Shown one piece after another: positions 34,756 to 41,977 of a DNA stretch of 64,000 nucleotides; the first letter of the stretch is position 1, and the number at the start of each line of letters is the position of its first letter. Both the position numbers and the translations under genes were made by a program. The stretch is taken from contig JBBAQX010000013.1 in NCBI GenBank assembly GCA_040400085.1, forward strand, positions 20,278 through 84,277, in the 5' to 3' direction. Origin of the DNA: HNR sp040400085. Lineage in GTDB: Bacteria; Actinomycetota; Actinomycetes; Actinomycetales; Microbacteriaceae. The notes beneath the pieces were generated by a model. The model did no database searches. It was given only the letters and a program-made list of their open reading frames with translations, and had not been told where the DNA came from.

Positions 34756-35595
34756 TTACAACCGGGCCGCGTGGATAGCGGTCACGAGCAGGGCACGCGC
34801 GCCAAGTTCGTACAGGTTGTCCATCATCTGGTTGGCCTCGGACCGCGGGATCATCACGCGGACGGCGACCCACTCCTCGTCGCGCAGCGGCGAGACCGTG
34901 GGCGATTCGATGCCGGGGGCGATCTTCACCGCCTCGTCAAGCTTGGCTGCAGGCAGGTCGTAGTCCATGATCACGTATTGGCGGGCCACCAGAACGCCGC
35001 GGAGCCTGCGCAAAAGGGTATCGAGCTTGGCCGTCGTGTTCGGGCCGCTGATCAGGATCGCGGAGGACTTCAGGATGACCGGGCCAAAAATCTCGAGCCC
35101 GGCGGCGCGAAGGGTGGCTCCCGTTTCGACCACGTCGGCGATCGCATCGGCAACGCCCAAACGCACGGCCGACTCGACAGCGCCCTCGAGGTTCACCAGG
35201 GTCGCGACGACCCCGTGCTCGCGCAGGAAGGTGTCGACGAGCTTCGGGTAGCTCGTCGCGATCCGCAGGCCGGCAAGCTGGCTGATCTCGGTGTACTCGC
35301 CGATAGGAGCGGCGAAGCGGAACGTTGACCGCGCGAACTCCAGGCTCTCAACCTCGAAGGCTTCGGAACCAGAATCGAGGAGCAGGTCACGGCCGGTGAT
35401 CCCGGCATCGACGGCCCCGGAACCCACATAGGTGGCGATATCGCGGGGGCGCAGGTAGAAGAACTCGACGTTATTCGTATGATCCGTGTACACCAGTTGC
35501 TTCGCATCCCGGCGCATAGCGTACCCGGCTTCGGTGAGCATCTGGCTAGCGGTTTCTGACAGGGAACCCTTATTGGGAACGGCAATGCGCAACAT
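34756..35595 (-). CDS. hisG: ATP phosphoribosyltransferase (long form)
   Basis: HisG starts histidine synthesis by joining ATP and PRPP. At 279 residues it is the long form with a C-terminal ACT-like regulatory domain (about 205-279, with VMIPRSEANQMMDNLYELGA), which normally mediates histidine inhibition and hexamer formation. The catalytic part has RIAVPNKGSL, VDAGITGRDLL and the PRPP loop region near EGAVESAVRLGVADAIADVVETG. It is preceded by hisE with 52 bp between. Confidence 0.97.
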   Translation of the reverse strand: MLRIAVPNKGSLSETASQMLTEAGYAMRRDAKQLVYTDHTNNVEFFYLRPRDIATYVGSGAVDAGITGRDLLLDSGSEAFEVESLEFARSTFRFAAPIGEYTEISQLAGLRIATSYPKLVDTFLREHGVVATLVNLEGAVESAVRLGVADAIADVVETGATLRAAGLEIFGPVILKSSAILISGPNTTAKLDTLLRRLRGVLVARQYVIMDYDLPAAKLDEAVKIAPGIESPTVSPLRDEEWVAVRVMIPRSEANQMMDNLYELGARALLVTAIHAARL

Positions 35596-35647
35596 AGTGT
35601 GAGAGATCTCTCGATTAGGGGATGTTCGGCCGGGTATACATTCCGGC

Positions 35648-35911
35648 TTATAGGTAGCGGTAAATATCTTCTGTGCTGAGGCCCTTCGCCAGCATCATCA
35701 CCTGCAGGTGGTAGATGAGCTGCGAGATTTCCTCGGCGGTTTCTTCTTTGGATTCGTATTCGGCGGCCATCCATACTTCGGCCGCTTCTTCGACGATCTT
35801 CTTGCCGATCTGATGCACCCCGGCATCCAATCGGGCAACCGTGTCGGAGCCTTCTGAGCGCTGTTGCGCCTTGTCGCTGAGTTCGCGGAAGAGGTCGTCG
35901 AATGTTTTCAC
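35648..35911 (-). CDS. hisE: Phosphoribosyl-ATP pyrophosphatase
   Basis: HisE removes pyrophosphate from PR-ATP, step two of histidine synthesis. The 87-residue all-alpha protein shows the MazG-like metal-binding residues in KKIVEEAAEVWMAA (about 37-50) and EEISQLIYHLQVMM. Its start overlaps the rpe stop by 4 bp (ATGA). Confidence 0.96.
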   Translation of the reverse strand: MKTFDDLFRELSDKAQQRSEGSDTVARLDAGVHQIGKKIVEEAAEVWMAAEYESKEETAEEISQLIYHLQVMMLAKGLSTEDIYRYL

Positions 35912-36591
35912 GTACCCAGGTTACCGTCTTCGTGAGGCTGATGCGCACTCGCGGCGGCGCGGAGCTCCGCGATGCGGTCGGCGGGGGTTCCTTGAAATAC
36001 GCTCGAGCCGGCGACAAAGGTGTCTGCCCCTGCCTCGGCGGCCATCACGATGGTGTCCTGGGTGATACCCCCGTCGACCTGGAGCCAGAGGTCGAGGCCG
36101 TGCTTTTTTCGTGCTTCGTTGAGGATGTTGAGCTTCGGCATCATGTCGGCCATGAACTTCTGACCTCCAAAGCCGGGCTCGACGGTCATCACGAGAATCT
36201 GGTCGAACTCGCTCAGGATGTCCAGGTAGGGTTCGACGGGAGTGCCCGGCTTGAGCGCGAGGCTCGCGCGGGACCCGATATCACGCAGGCGACGGGCCAG
36301 GCCCACGGGATCCTGGGCGGCCTCTACGTGGAAGGTCACCGAAAACACCCCGGCCTCGGCGTACGCTGGCGCCCACCTATCGGCGTCCTCGATCATGAGA
36401 TGCACATCCAACGGAATCGGTGACACCTCCTGTAACCGGGCCACCACCGGCAGCCCCAACGTGAGGTTAGGCACAAAGTGGTTATCCATCACGTCAACAT
36501 GGGCGGCATCGGCGCTACTGATGCGCTGAAGCTCGGCCTCAAGGTTCGCAAAGTCCGACGACAGGATGCTGGGATTAATACGCTGACTCAC
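35908..36591 (-). CDS. rpe: Ribulose-phosphate 3-epimerase
   Basis: Rpe interconverts ribulose 5-phosphate and xylulose 5-phosphate. The family pattern is clear: INPSILSSDFANLEAEL at the N-terminus, VDVMDNHFVPNLTLG (about 35-49), LDVHLMIEDADRW, MTVEPGFGGQKF and LQVDGGITQDT. I use GTG at 36591 (MSQRINPS), 7 nt after a TAGGAT box; an in-frame ATG at 36600 adds three residues. In relatives rsmB usually precedes rpe directly; here only a displaced rsmB fragment does. Confidence 0.95.
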   Translation of the reverse strand: MSQRINPSILSSDFANLEAELQRISSADAAHVDVMDNHFVPNLTLGLPVVARLQEVSPIPLDVHLMIEDADRWAPAYAEAGVFSVTFHVEAAQDPVGLARRLRDIGSRASLALKPGTPVEPYLDILSEFDQILVMTVEPGFGGQKFMADMMPKLNILNEARKKHGLDLWLQVDGGITQDTIVMAAEAGADTFVAGSSVFQGTPADRIAELRAAASAHQPHEDGNLGT

Positions 36592-36598
36592 AAGACCC

Positions 36599-36604
36599 AT
36601 CCTA
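36599..36604 (-). promoter_or_regulatory. -10 box of rpe promoter
   Basis: TAGGAT is followed by GGGTCTT and GTG, the same layout as for the ANTAR regulator. The box could drive the rpe-his-trpE unit after the island separated it from fmt-rsmB. Confidence 0.45.
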
Positions 36605-36655
36605 CGCGCGGGTTAGGCCTGCCGGGGTCTCTGCCCCCGCCCGCCCCTCCCGCGG

Positions 36656-36717
36656 AAAGTTTTTGTTCGGTTCCGCGGTTTTTTGACCGAAAAGCCGCGG
36701 AACGGAACAAAAACTTT
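36656..36717. repeat. Intergenic 60-bp palindrome, copy A
   Basis: Arms of 23 bp at 36656-36678 and 36695-36717 match except for one base. The arm consensus contains GTTTTTGTTCCGTTCCGCGG. The centre TTTTTTGACCGAAAAG is itself nearly self-complementary. Two further copies are at 57304-57363 and 58497-58556. It lies between rpe and the rsmB fragment. Confidence 0.85.
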
Positions 36718-36741
36718 TCGGGCGGGCCTGCGCGGCGAGCG

Positions 36742-37078
36742 CGCGCGGCCTTCGCCGACTTCTCGAACAGCGCAATGAACATCGCGTCCGTGCCGTGGCG
36801 GTGCGGCCACAGTTGCACCGAGAGCTCGTCGCCACCCAGGTCGACGGGCTCCGGGGCAAGCGAGTGCAGCACCTCACGGGCCGAGATTTCCGTGATCTCC
36901 GGGTGATTCTTCAGCATGCTATTGGCAACGGTGCGGGTCTCGGCGCGATGCGGCGAACACGTGACGTACGCGAGGAGACCACCCGGGCGAAGCGAGCTGG
37001 CCGCGGAATCGAGCAGGGCATCCTGAAGCGAGGTCAACGGGGGAACATCCGTCGGCGATTTACGCCAGCGCGCCTCCG
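36742..37078 (-). pseudogene. rsmB: Displaced 3' fragment of rsmB
   Basis: A 337-bp segment that matches the end of the intact gene (41641-41977) without gaps and with about 16 substitutions, most of them in the rpe-proximal part. It encodes ARWRKSPTDVPPLTSLQDA through LFEKSA, the last 111 or so residues of RsmB. The TAG stop of the intact gene is AAG here, so the frame runs on toward rpe. It lacks the cofactor and PC motifs and cannot be functional. It is most simply the original 3' end of rsmB left beside rpe when an element inserted. Confidence 0.85.
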
Positions 37079-37094
37079 ACAAAAGTTGTCGGAG
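37074..37094. repeat. Hairpin at the island/rsmB-fragment junction
   Basis: CTCCGACAA and TTGTCGGAG form a perfect 9-bp stem around AAG. The first five bases of the left arm are the last five bases of the homology with rsmB, so the palindrome straddles the junction. It is also about 90 bp downstream of the RT stop and could act as a terminator. Confidence 0.6.
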
Positions 37095-37183
37095 CTGATC
37101 AAGCGATTGGAGCCCAGCACACCCGATGTCAAACGAATCGGAGAACGAATCAGTTGCTTGCCAGGTGTTCAATTAATAGTCGA

Positions 37184-38248
37184 TTAATTTAGCCACGAAC
37201 GGGTTGGTGTATATAGAGGCGCACGGGCCTCGGAGCGCTGCTTGATTCTGTCGGCTAATCGCAGAAGCCGTTCGGTTCGCTTTTCCTTGTTTTTAGTCGA
37301 GGAACCCCGATAGAGCTTCGCAATCGCATTAGGATATTCGCGTGTCAGCTTGCCGATAAAATCAGGCTCGATCGACTTCGCATACGCCAGTTGACCACCC
37401 AATCGAGTCCGCAATTTGTCCGGAGCTGTGGACCCACGCTGAGCATGCGATTCAAACCCATATCGTTCGACGTAGTACAGCTCTTGACGAAGACGCTTTT
37501 TAAATGGACGAGGAAGGCGTGGCCGGTCAGTCTCTGACGTTGATAGCCCTGTGACATAGAGAGGCTGACCATGCTTCAACGTGCGACTCTTCTTTATGTT
37601 AAGCACGTGCCCATGGTTTACACAGAGCTGGGCAATCTCGTTATCCATGTTGAAAAGTTCATCACTCGACAATACAATGTCGTCAGCATAACGTGTGACC
37701 GACAGATTGCCTGCGCTCGCTAGGTCAGCGAGGTCCCTGTCGAAGGAGGCCATAGCAATGTTCGCCATTGCCGGGCTCGTACTGAACCCGGTCGGCAAGA
37801 TTCCGTCTACTGTCGTCAACCGCGCCAACATCGTCGCAATGACCTCGCAGAATCCGTAACTCTGCAACCCAGCAATGACACTGTCCCTAGTAACGTGATC
37901 GAAAAAATGATTTAGATCGAATCGCTGCAAGTACCGATGCCCAATGTGCGGAAACGCATTGGTCAAGGTTGAGCGTCCACGAACATATCCGTTCACATGA
38001 TCAGGTAGATCGATGGTTGCGATTAGGAGTCCCAGCATCCGCCTATGAATGTTCTTGAGCCCCTCGTCCGTAGGCTGGGTTATTACCCGCCAATTTGCGC
38101 CGCTCTGGATGCTGTACTTTCTTATCAATCGTGATCGATTCAACTCTGATGCAAAGTACTCAAGCCGTTCGGTTGTTGTACCGAGACGCTGCTCAAGGTG
38201 AGTCAATTCCTTAACGAATGACGCTGGTAAGGTCCGGGAGTTCATCAT
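37184..38248 (-). CDS. Retron-like reverse transcriptase
   Basis: A 354-residue RNA-directed DNA polymerase. Seen: first catalytic Asp in QRFDLNHFFDH (Asp111), ILPTGFSTSPAMANIAM (150-166) and the YADD box (187-190, with RYADDIVLSS). Two marks typical of retron RTs are present: NAxxH (NAFPH, 97-101) and VTG (232-234 in PLYVTGLS). No maturase, endonuclease or integrase domain is fused, which argues against a group II intron protein. The C-terminal tail is basic (KNKEKRTERLLRLADRIKQRSEAR). It lies 67 bp after a DUF3800 gene on the same strand, a combination reported for one retron class (type VII as I recall). An msr-msd RNA is not proven. Confidence 0.85.
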   Translation of the reverse strand: MMNSRTLPASFVKELTHLEQRLGTTTERLEYFASELNRSRLIRKYSIQSGANWRVITQPTDEGLKNIHRRMLGLLIATIDLPDHVNGYVRGRSTLTNAFPHIGHRYLQRFDLNHFFDHVTRDSVIAGLQSYGFCEVIATMLARLTTVDGILPTGFSTSPAMANIAMASFDRDLADLASAGNLSVTRYADDIVLSSDELFNMDNEIAQLCVNHGHVLNIKKSRTLKHGQPLYVTGLSTSETDRPRLPRPFKKRLRQELYYVERYGFESHAQRGSTAPDKLRTRLGGQLAYAKSIEPDFIGKLTREYPNAIAKLYRGSSTKNKEKRTERLLRLADRIKQRSEARAPLYTPTRSWLN

Positions 38249-38253
38249 CCCTG

Positions 38254-38325
38254 ATTAGTAATTGATTTTACGATCACAGACGCGACTCGCGCCTCGAATG
38301 TTTGTTTCCCGGACCTCATACTAAT
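38254..38325 (-). repeat. Inverted repeat in the DUF3800-RT gap
   Basis: ATTAGTA (38254-38260) and TACTAAT (38319-38325) are complementary. Between them CGCGACTCGCG (38281-38291) forms a 4-bp stem. It may fold in the transcript between the two genes; too short to be a complete msr-msd. Confidence 0.35.
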
Positions 38326-38993
38326 TCTATTCCTTTTCGTGCTGACTTATGAGCTTGCTTGTCAAAATCGAATAGATGAGCGAGATGAACTGCCATGCCA
38401 TATTTGACACGGTCAAGCTTAAACTGTTGTATCTCCTTTTTCTCCCCTGACAGGCCTATTCCCACAAGTGCCAGAGTGTAGTCCACGACCGCGAGCACAG
38501 GTGCTGTTTTCTTCCCGATACAAACATTAGCCACACCGACATGCTTTAGATCCTCACGCGCTATTTCAACTATTCGAGAGTACAAATTGTCTAGCCTCGA
38601 TTCATTCTCGAAGACGAAAAGCACTTCGACGGTTTGATAGCGAATCAAGATATTACGAATGAGCACGTAGTACATGTTCAGAAGGAGATCTACATCTTCG
38701 ACACCAGACTCACGACGCGAGAACACAACATGGGCCCTGAAATCCATTTTTCGCATAGCCCCGACAAAAGCGCCACGAACGCTTTCGCTATCCTCACAAT
38801 GATGAAACCCCTGAGTCTCAAATTCTCCGCGCTTAACATAATTGTTCCAGTGCATATCATCCGCGAGAACATCGGAATGGACTTTCACCAGCTGGGCCTC
38901 TAGCTCTTTTACATCTGGGGTAACTACCGCCCCCACCAAAACCTGCTCAGAGTCAGCATGAATACCAGACTCATCAAGGAAAACAGTGATCAT
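38316..38993 (-). CDS. DUF3800 protein, probable retron-associated effector
   Basis: A 225-residue protein of the DUF3800 family, which has a predicted RNase H-like fold. Its N-terminus ITVFLDESGIH has the diagnostic strand with DESG (about residues 7-10). Further acidic positions are in the FVFENESRLDN segment and the C-terminal VLAVVDYTLALVG (about 165-177), where this family keeps an Asp. ATG 38993 is preceded by TATTCT and six bases, a leaderless layout; an ATG at 39011 adds six residues. Nuclease activity and a role as toxin of the RT system are inferred from family and context. Confidence 0.8.
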   Translation of the reverse strand: MITVFLDESGIHADSEQVLVGAVVTPDVKELEAQLVKVHSDVLADDMHWNNYVKRGEFETQGFHHCEDSESVRGAFVGAMRKMDFRAHVVFSRRESGVEDVDLLLNMYYVLIRNILIRYQTVEVLFVFENESRLDNLYSRIVEIAREDLKHVGVANVCIGKKTAPVLAVVDYTLALVGIGLSGEKKEIQQFKLDRVKYGMAVHLAHLFDFDKQAHKSARKGIELV

Positions 38994-38999
38994 TAACTG

Positions 39000-39005
39000 A
39001 GAATA
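39000..39005 (-). promoter_or_regulatory. -10 box before the DUF3800 gene
   Basis: TATTCT, then CAGTTA, then ATG. The spacing of six equals that of uvrB and coaE, suggesting a leaderless transcript that covers DUF3800 and the RT. Confidence 0.4.
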
Positions 39006-39060
39006 TCGCATCCTTCGCGAACAGAGTACAGAAATCTGAAATATGGATTATTAGAGCGTT

Positions 39061-39204
39061 AGATTCCAAACATTAATCTGTGGCATACGGCCAGATCAAA
39101 TGGCCCCAGACCACCGTTGGTCGTTCGAACGGCATCCATGAGCAAAAAATCTCGCATGCAATACACCCGACCTCACATAAGGAGTTACTATCCCTGGGGT
39201 CGGG
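39061..39204 (-). ncRNA. Structured non-coding stretch, candidate msr-msd RNA
   Basis: Five inverted repeats follow each other directly upstream of the DUF3800 gene: AGATT/AATCT (39061-39079), GGCCA/TGGCC (39089-39105), GACCA/TGGTC with a CCGT loop (39109-39122), the palindrome CGTTCGAACG (39122-39131), and CCCGACC/GGTCGGG with a 25-nt loop (39166-39204). A run of small stem-loops near an RT is what an msr region looks like, but I could not identify the branching guanosine or the flanking a1/a2 pairing. Treat as a candidate only. Confidence 0.3.
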
Positions 39205-39579
39205 ATGACTGTCTCGGATCATTGTTGCACCTCAGTCCTCGCTCTACGAACACAAGCTCCGAGCATCACACGACGCAGCCTGATACGCAACCGTTGATGT
39301 CCAGAGAACCGGTGAAAATGCACGACCGACCGTTCCGACATACTGTGAATCCGGCTGCCAACAACATGGTTCACATATCTCGAGACCTTACCGAGAATAG
39401 AACTTCTCAACAACCGAAAGGCAATATTCTGAGCGAATTTAATCACCCTAGGCACATCCGAGAACCGCATTAATTTCTTTATGCCACAACACTGGTTTTC
39501 TTGAAAACATTAGGCACCAATAACACCATCGACTTTTCAGAGCGTATACGCCTCCACGCTACGAGCCTAAAGGCATATC
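39205..39579. other. 375-bp intergenic region of the retron/toxin island
   Basis: No recognisable gene. A short open frame at 39219-39470 (minus, 83 codons, rich in Arg and Ser) has no family. Small hairpins are present: GAGAA/TTCTC near 39393-39408, GTTTTC-TT-GAAAAC at 39494-39507 and AGCGT/ACGCT near 39541-39560. The last lies close to the lipoprotein gene end and may terminate the toxin operon. Confidence 0.4.
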
Positions 39580-40056
39580 TTACTCAGGATCATCCGGAGA
39601 GGTGAGAATACGGGGGCATGTTTTCTCTGCCGAGTTGGGGGCGAGTACGGCAGCGTTGTCGTATGAGTGATCGGCTTTCACGACCATTGGGATCACATCT
39701 TTCTCCGACCGAAGCATGACTATCTTGCCATCTTTCTGGAAGACGAAGAATAGGTTGTCCTCATCGGATGAAAATCTCTGCGAAATAACGTGTTGTCCGA
39801 CCTCTTTATCCACAAGTTCAGGGGAGCTGTACACATTGAACACAGAAACCCTGTCCCACTCCCATGGCGTAAGACTCGCTAAAAGAGGAGCGCCCTGGAT
39901 CTCGCAGACACTTTCAAGAGCAGTAGCTAAAACGTCATCCGTCACGATAGGAAGTCGTGGTTGCGACTCAGGTGCACTACAGCTGGACAACGCAAATACA
40001 CCCAAGACAGCCAAAGTCAAACGCAGATGTTTAGTGAGGTTCCTCACCACGCTCAT
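39580..40056 (-). CDS. Small lipoprotein, probable immunity protein
   Basis: A 158-residue protein with a signal peptide (basic MSVVRNLTKHLRL, hydrophobic TLAVLGVFA) and lipobox LSSC, so the mature protein would be anchored to the outer face of the membrane by Lgt and signal peptidase II. The rest is mixed alpha/beta with no family I recognise. Its ATG overlaps the toxin stop (ATGA). A membrane-anchored protein directly after a secreted toxin gene is a common immunity arrangement; that role is inferred. Confidence 0.65.
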   Translation of the reverse strand: MSVVRNLTKHLRLTLAVLGVFALSSCSAPESQPRLPIVTDDVLATALESVCEIQGAPLLASLTPWEWDRVSVFNVYSSPELVDKEVGQHVISQRFSSDEDNLFFVFQKDGKIVMLRSEKDVIPMVVKADHSYDNAAVLAPNSAEKTCPRILTSPDDPE

Positions 40057-41246
40057 GAAGTAGTTCCTCTTTGCAAAAATTTCCCTGCCGGATTTCCATC
40101 AAGCGTGAAATTTTCGTCCGGATGCCCAACATCATTGATGCCGAGGTCAGACCAGCCAAGTTTTCCATCTTTAGTAACCACCACCATATCGCCCCGCGAA
40201 ACTGCCTCCTGTACTTTACGGGCAAGTTCTTCCTCTGAAGCCCATGGGTTCGCAGTTGCAATGTCACGCCCGATTTGATTGTTATATAGGTCCATGGCCT
40301 CACGAGGTGCCTGGTTACCTGGAATTCCCTCATGCGCCGTTGCATATGTTGAGGCCCACTCAATCCCGTAGCGTTTTGTCATCAGGGCGTTCCAATATGC
40401 ATGTCGAAACGCATCGGTATGATCATCGTTTCCGGCGAGACCAGTAGGGTCTGATCTCAGCGGAAATTTCGACGTTGCTTCGCTAAATGCGTTGTCATGA
40501 ATATCCCGAAAATCTTTAAGATCCCACGGCCTTAACCCATCCAACAAGAACCCTTCAAAGCTTGTCATGTCTTGAGGATCAATTTTTTCGCCCAACCTGT
40601 CGGCGATCCAGGCATTGAACCCACTGGGAGTCCATTTAATCATGCCGTCTGGATCATCTCGCACTTGATATTCCTTGAGGATGTCTTCAAGTGATGGTTT
40701 TTTCTTCGGGTCCTGAGAGTTTCCAACCGTAACTATAGCGTTGCCGTTGAGCCCAGTGAGTTCATACGCCAGATTGTTCAACTTGTTTTCGATATTTCGA
40801 TACGCCTCTTTCGCAGCGCTTTCTCTACGTCCGGTCAACTCTCGGCCGAAGGTCATGAACTCAAAAGCATTTGAGATGGTACCAAAACCTGGAATCAATA
40901 CCGATAAACCCGATTGGAGGTTGGTCTTGATCCGCTCGTCTATAGTTGCGTCGGGGAGCTCGGAAAGTTTGGTCGCGGCGTCATCCAGAATTGCGTTGGC
41001 TTCAACGATGATGTCGCGCGCACTCCTCAGAATTCTGGCGTTTATCGCAATGTTTGACGAGTGGCGCGTGAACTGGTTCGAGGCTGCCTGCGCGGAAACA
41101 CCCTGCCATCCTGGTCTCGCGGAAGCGTCTTTCCAGGTTTGTTCAGTTTTATCAAGGGTCCTTGCGGTGGAATCAAAAGCGCTGTGAACATTATACCGTG
41201 GTGCCGAGCTAATTCCTTCAAGAAGGCGCTCAAATTGTCCGGTCAT
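40053..41246 (-). CDS. Polymorphic toxin with LXG/WXG-like N-terminus
   Basis: A 397-residue protein. The N-terminal 110 residues are helical (AFDSTARTLDKTEQTWKDA, then GWQGVSAQAASNQF) like type VII secretion substrates. A glycine-rich hydrophobic hairpin follows (SGLSVLIPGFGTISNAFEFM, about 112-131). The C-terminal domain carries GNDDHTDAFRHAYWNALMTKRYG, then ATAHEGIPG and EAMDLYNNQIGRDIA, a His/Asp-rich pattern seen at the end of polymorphic toxins (DUF6973-like). The enzymatic target is unknown. It is coupled by ATGA overlaps to a WXG-like gene before it and a lipoprotein gene after it. Confidence 0.75.
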   Translation of the reverse strand: MTGQFERLLEGISSAPRYNVHSAFDSTARTLDKTEQTWKDASARPGWQGVSAQAASNQFTRHSSNIAINARILRSARDIIVEANAILDDAATKLSELPDATIDERIKTNLQSGLSVLIPGFGTISNAFEFMTFGRELTGRRESAAKEAYRNIENKLNNLAYELTGLNGNAIVTVGNSQDPKKKPSLEDILKEYQVRDDPDGMIKWTPSGFNAWIADRLGEKIDPQDMTSFEGFLLDGLRPWDLKDFRDIHDNAFSEATSKFPLRSDPTGLAGNDDHTDAFRHAYWNALMTKRYGIEWASTYATAHEGIPGNQAPREAMDLYNNQIGRDIATANPWASEEELARKVQEAVSRGDMVVVTKDGKLGWSDLGINDVGHPDENFTLDGNPAGKFLQRGTTS

Positions 41247-41575
41247 GCGCCGGACGAGGATCTGACGGCTGACAGCTTTCGCATCAGGTGGGCTAATTGG
41301 GTTGTGTGTTCTTCGTCTGCGCGAGAGATATTGTCGAGTGCCGTTGACACGTTTTGATGTGCTACGGAGAACGCAGAATGGGCATCCTCAACGATTTGTT
41401 TGGCAATGGAGGCGGATTCAGAGACTGCCTGATCGAGTAGTCGAGAGGCAGCTACTCCGACAACGGTAACCGTTTCATAATCACCCTTTACCGATTGGGC
41501 CAGCTCAGCACTGTCCCGTAACGACCGCAGAGTTGCGCCCGCATGTTCAGCATGTATCGAAACAATATGATTCAT
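41243..41575 (-). CDS. WXG100-like small helical protein
   Basis: A 110-residue, almost wholly helical protein (AEHAGATLRSLRDSAELAQSV, then SASIAKQIVEDAHSAFSVAHQ). It lacks a strict WXG but has the size and helical hairpin character of ESAT-6/WXG100 or LXG-associated partners. It opens the toxin operon, with AAGGAA 6 nt before the ATG, and overlaps the toxin start. A role as secretion partner or chaperone of the toxin is inferred. No type VII secretion machinery is in this window. Confidence 0.6.
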   Translation of the reverse strand: MNHIVSIHAEHAGATLRSLRDSAELAQSVKGDYETVTVVGVAASRLLDQAVSESASIAKQIVEDAHSAFSVAHQNVSTALDNISRADEEHTTQLAHLMRKLSAVRSSSGA

Positions 41576-41640
41576 CTGGATTCCTTATAATCAGAAACAT
41601 AACGATTCCGACCAAGCTACCACAAGATAATGTCGCGCGT

Positions 41641-41977
41641 CGCGCGGCCTACGCCGACTTCTCGAACAGCGCGATGAACATCGCGTCCGTGCCGTGGCGA
41701 TGCGGCCACAGCTGCACCGAGAGCTCGTCGCCTCCCAGGTCGACGGGCTCCGGGGCAAGCGAGTGCAGCACCGCGCGCGCCGAGATTTCCGTAATCTCCG
41801 GGTGATTCTTGAGCATGCCATTGGCAATGGTGCGGGTCTCTGCGCGATGCGGCGAACACGTCACGTACGCAAGGAGACCACCCGGGCGAAGCGAGCTGGC
41901 CGCGGAATCGAGCAGGGCATCCTGAAGCGAGGTCAACGGGGGAACATCCGTCGGCGACTTACGCCAGCGCGCCTCCG
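41641..41977. repeat. 337-bp direct repeat of rsmB 3' end (partner 36742-37078)
   Basis: It matches the fragment beside rpe over its whole length with no gaps and about 16 differences. The part nearest the island-side break (a block of about 85 bp) is identical. The two copies bracket the RT/toxin island of about 4.56 kb. Confidence 0.9.

Noticed and set aside
37184..38248. RT as a group II intron maturase or DGR reverse transcriptase
   Set aside because: No domain X or endonuclease part, no intron RNA features, no variable/template repeat pair; NAxxH and VTG motifs favour retrons.
36742..41977. Island as a prophage or ICE
   Set aside because: No integrase, structural, replication or transfer genes are visible in it.
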